This document shows positions 4,514 to 6,531 of a DNA stretch of 6,531 bases, in pieces. The notes below the pieces were generated by a model, which searched no databases, was not told the DNA's origin, and was given only the letters and a program-made list of their open reading frames with translations. This DNA comes from an uncultured Verrucomicrobiales bacterium (GTDB taxonomy: Bacteria; Verrucomicrobiota; Verrucomicrobiia; Verrucomicrobiales; Akkermansiaceae): NCBI GenBank assembly GCA_937905985.1, contig CALCWC010000111.1, positions 1 to 6,531 of the forward strand, given 5' to 3'. Made by a program: the position numbers and the translations under genes. The first letter of the stretch is position 1; every line of letters begins with the position of its first letter.

Positions 4514-5953
4514 TCAATCCAGGGGCGTGTCCTTGTCTCTGGAGATGTGTGCGCGGCGCACTTTGGCGTAGTCCACCTTGCCGTGCTTGCGCAGGTATTT
4601 GATGAGGCAATCCCTGCCGGGCAAGTTGAGGGCGCGTCCGGGGTCCTTGTGAGGGAAATTGGCGGCGGCGGCAAAGCTGGCCACGGCCACGGTATAGGTC
4701 TTGTTCGGGTCCAGGGGCGAGCCGTCCTGCAGCTTGATGTCCGTAATCTCCATTTTGTTACCCTTGTGGAGGTTGGCGGAGTAGGTGATACCGGAGGCGG
4801 TGGGTGCTCCGTGGTGGTCGAGTAGCGCGCAGGCGAGGATGAAATCCCGCAGCTCCTGCGCGGTGAGTTCGAAGACCACAGTGTCGTTGCCGAAGGGATC
4901 GATACGGAAGACATCGCAGAGGCGGATGGGCCCGGCGGGGAGGAAATCAATGCGGATGCCGCCGATGTTGACGATGGAGATATCCACGCCGGCGACCTCG
5001 CGCACGGCATCCGTGAACAGGCAGCCCAGCTCCTCCTTGGCGGTGATATCGCGCACGTTTTCGGCAATCTGTTCGTTGAGAGCGGGATCGTTCATGAAAT
5101 CCTGCACCAACTGGGCGATTTCAGCATCCGGCTCACACGCGGCGGTGGGCAGGAGCTTTGCCTCCTTGGAAACCACCTTGCCGTCCTGCACATCCATGGT
5201 GATGCGGGTGAGATAGGTGGCTTTGAGCGCGGCCTGGGTAATCATGACGTTGCCCTCCATGTAGGCGCCGTCCACCTTGGTGTGGGTGTGTCCACCCACA
5301 ATGGCATCCACCCACGGGCACTGCTTGGCGAGCTCCACATCGTCCTCGAACCCCAGGTGGGTGAGCAGGATGAGCACATCGCAGCGCTCGCGCAGCCACT
5401 TGTACTCCTGCGCCACCTTGAAGGGATCCCTAAAGGTGAAGCCCTTGACATTTTCCGCCAGCGTGTCCGGCCGGCCGTTCTCCCCGATCTGCAGCAACCC
5501 CAGCACGCCGATGGTCACGCCCTTGCGCTGGAATATCCGGTAGGGCTGGATGAGGATGCGGGCTTTGTCCTCCGCCTCCGCATTGGCGCAGACCACGCGG
5601 AATTCCGCGCTGTCAATGAGGTCGCGCATATCGTCTATGCCGGTATCGAAGGAATGGTTGCCGAGGGCGCTGAGGTTGAAGCCGATGCGGTTCATGATGG
5701 CGACCATGGGCCAGCCGGAGCGGGGGTTCATGTCGCTGAAGGGGTTGCCGGTGCGGTTGTCGCCGGCGGCAAGGAGGAGAGCCTGCGGGTCCTTGGCGCG
5801 CTCCTGTTTCACCAGGGTGGCGAGCTTGGGCATGTTGTCCAGCGCGGCGTGCATGTCGTTGACGCCCAGCACGGTAATCTGCTCCGCCCCTGCGGGGAAG
5901 GCCAGGCCGAGCAGGGCAGCGGCCAGGATAGGGATGAGTGTTTTCTTCGGCAT
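4514..5953 (-). CDS. Periplasmic UshA-type 5'-nucleotidase / metallophosphoesterase
   Basis: The 479-residue protein has a signal peptide (residues 3-23, cleavage after A-G-A) and the two domains of the 5'-nucleotidase family. The N-terminal calcineurin-like metallophosphoesterase carries all metal-site motifs: N-D-M-H (D33, H35), G-D-N (D65), G-N-H-S-F-D (N99, H100), T-H-L-G (H199) and G-G-H-T-H (H222, H224). The C-terminal substrate-binding domain (from about 280) shows N-I-G-G-I-R (329-334) and D-P-F-G-N (352-356). Family members split 5'-nucleotides, 2',3'-cyclic nucleotides or UDP-sugars in the periplasm to salvage nucleosides and phosphate; which substrate applies here cannot be read from sequence. 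It is shorter than E. coli UshA (550 residues) but lacks no core motif. The ATG at 5953 follows the stop of the 60-residue gene by one base (TGACATG), so the two are an operon and likely translationally coupled. A paralogue such as a 2',3'-cyclic phosphodiesterase is an alternative name. Confidence 0.93.
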   Translation of the reverse strand: MPKKTLIPILAAALLGLAFPAGAEQITVLGVNDMHAALDNMPKLATLVKQERAKDPQALLLAAGDNRTGNPFSDMNPRSGWPMVAIMNRIGFNLSALGNHSFDTGIDDMRDLIDSAEFRVVCANAEAEDKARILIQPYRIFQRKGVTIGVLGLLQIGENGRPDTLAENVKGFTFRDPFKVAQEYKWLRERCDVLILLTHLGFEDDVELAKQCPWVDAIVGGHTHTKVDGAYMEGNVMITQAALKATYLTRITMDVQDGKVVSKEAKLLPTAACEPDAEIAQLVQDFMNDPALNEQIAENVRDITAKEELGCLFTDAVREVAGVDISIVNIGGIRIDFLPAGPIRLCDVFRIDPFGNDTVVFELTAQELRDFILACALLDHHGAPTASGITYSANLHKGNKMEITDIKLQDGSPLDPNKTYTVAVASFAAAANFPHKDPGRALNLPGRDCLIKYLRKHGKVDYAKVRRAHISRDKDTPLD

Positions 5954-5954
5954 G

Positions 5955-6137
5955 TCAGTTTTTGGGTTTGCTGGTGAATATCTTGCGGTTGGGCTTCATG
6001 GGGCTGTCCGGGGCTATCTCGTTCCCGTAGGCGTCGTACAGCTGGGCAATGCGTTTCACGCCCGCCGCGCGCACGGCATCCTCAGCCTTCGCACCCGTAA
6101 AGACCTCCACTTCCTTGTTGTCTACATATATCTTCAT
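5955..6137 (-). CDS. Small cytoplasmic protein, possible beta-grasp fold
   Basis: The product has 60 residues. It opens with MKIYVDNKEVEVFTG, two strands joined by a turn, then AKAEDAVRAAG (helix), IAQLYDAYGNEIAPDS (strand and turn) and a basic tail KPNRKIFTSKPKN. The order strand-strand-helix-strand, with an I-x-x-K-E-V-E-V opening, resembles ThiS/ubiquitin-like or 2Fe-2S-ferredoxin-type beta-grasp domains. It has neither a C-terminal Gly-Gly nor any cysteine, so sulfur carriage and iron-sulfur binding are ruled out by sequence. No signal peptide, so it stays in the cytoplasm while its operon partner is exported. The frame runs upstream into the structured repeat as far as 6344, but the ATG at 6137 is chosen: codons before it are repeat DNA, the promoter lies there, and AGGGTG stands three bases upstream. 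Function unknown; fold assignment is tentative. Confidence 0.7.
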   Translation of the reverse strand: MKIYVDNKEVEVFTGAKAEDAVRAAGVKRIAQLYDAYGNEIAPDSPMKPNRKIFTSKPKN

Positions 6138-6143
6138 TTCACC

Positions 6144-6160
6144 CTGTATGATACATACAG
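6144..6160. promoter_or_regulatory. 17-bp perfect palindrome over the -10, operator candidate
   Basis: CTGTATG, ATA, CATACAG: perfect 7-bp arms around three bases. It covers the whole -10 hexamer and the region up to the predicted start, a position typical of a repressor site. There is no T run, so it is not a terminator. No regulator gene is nearby. Confidence 0.5.
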
Positions 6161-6176
6161 AGGCAGAGGAGTTCAA
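6148..6176 (-). promoter_or_regulatory. Promoter of the small protein-nucleotidase operon
   Basis: Minus strand: TTGAAC (6171-6176), 17-base spacer, TATCAT (6148-6153). The expected transcription start, near 6141, is only about four bases before the ATG at 6137, so the message would be almost leaderless and the AGGGTG in front of the start would lie at or before the RNA 5' end. The structured repeat starts 25 bp upstream of the -35. Confidence 0.65.
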
Positions 6177-6201
6177 TCTCTTTTTGTGGGGCGGGAGCAC
6201 A

Positions 6202-6531
6202 TGTGTCCCAATGGTTTCTTTTCTGCTATGCAAAGTGCTGGTTCTCACAACGATAGGAAATTCGTGAAAATCGAAGCCCCCCATTGCATGGCAGAGAAAA
6301 AACGCTCGGAGAGCTGCAGGCGTTGGCGTGTATCCACCCCGCACAAGGCGGGGTTACGTTAGTTGTAAGTGCGGAGGGGGACACCCCCCAGTCTTACGAC
6401 TGGGGAAAAGGTTGTCGCCGCCAAGGCGGCTCAAAATTTGGCGTGCTTCGCACGCGGGAACACAGTTTTCACCTGGCTTCGCGCCGCCAGGCGCGCTATA
6501 TTGAGCCGCCTTGGCGGCGACAACCTTTTCC
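6202..6531. repeat. Structured repeat element, copy 2 (truncated by window end)
   Basis: Matches 1232-1561 at 329 of 330 bases, same orientation. It contains the 95-bp left arm, the left outer and middle palindrome arms, the TTAC hairpin at 6386-6405 and both inner arms (6404-6434 with 6501-6531). The window ends exactly at the last base of the right inner arm, so the rest should lie just outside. It separates the operon at 4514-6137 from whatever follows on the right. Confidence 0.92.

Noticed and set aside
4500..4528. CCCCTG/CAGGGG hairpin as terminator of the nucleotidase gene
   Set aside because: It overlaps the last codons and stop, has a 14-base loop, and on the minus strand is followed by A residues, not T.
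6138..6344. N-terminal extension of the 60-residue protein, sharing about 47 residues with a frame at 1099-1374
   Set aside because: The shared residues come from the two DNA copies of the structured repeat; the promoter and the ATG at 6137 lie downstream of them.
5282..6362. Long plus-strand frames (5282-5977 and 5550-6362) opposite the nucleotidase operon
   Set aside because: The minus strand carries all metallophosphoesterase motifs; the plus frames show no family features and the second runs into the non-coding repeat.

Overview
The window looks like chromosomal DNA of a Verrucomicrobiota bacterium, most likely Akkermansia or a close relative. The main clue is three C-terminal sorting tails of the form PEP(A/T)TGTLSLLALAGL.AR(R/H)RK, the PEP-CTERM type abundant in that group. 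Absent or weak Shine-Dalgarno sequences before several starts and the fairly high GC content fit. The genus is inferred from protein style, not from a marker gene.

Layout. On the left, 1-1200 holds two minus-strand envelope genes: a tiny His/Lys-rich lipoprotein (110-355, own promoter and intrinsic terminator) and an exported thioredoxin-fold protein without a CXXC site (482-1102, near-consensus promoter). From 1232 to 1673 lies a structured repeat of about 440 bp. Its core is a 346-bp nested palindrome flanked by A6 and T7. From 1694 to 2111 there is wreckage: the 3' end of a PEP-CTERM gene with its terminator, then a short possible gene remnant. From 2164 to 4202 stand two paralogous PEP-CTERM genes in divergent orientation, both exactly 279 codons, with matching ends, promoter-region sequence and terminators but a strongly diverged middle. 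From 4203 to 4513 is a gene-free stretch rich in small hairpins and repeats. From 4514 to 6137 is a minus-strand operon: a 60-residue possible beta-grasp protein followed one base later by a periplasmic UshA-type 5'-nucleotidase/metallophosphoesterase. Its promoter has a 17-bp palindrome over the -10. From 6202 to the window end is a second copy of the structured repeat (329 of 330 bases identical), cut off by the window edge.

How it fits together. All five intact protein genes carry export signals except the 60-residue one, so the theme is the cell envelope and periplasm. The two repeat copies lie in the same orientation and bracket a 4.97-kb unit that could be lost or amplified by homologous recombination. 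Each copy begins 25-31 bp upstream of the -35 of a minus-strand promoter. The most unusual content is the repeat itself, whose two internal TTAC-loop hairpins differ by compensatory base pairs, and the PEP-CTERM pair with conserved ends and a variable core. No CRISPR array, tRNA, rRNA or transposase gene was seen.
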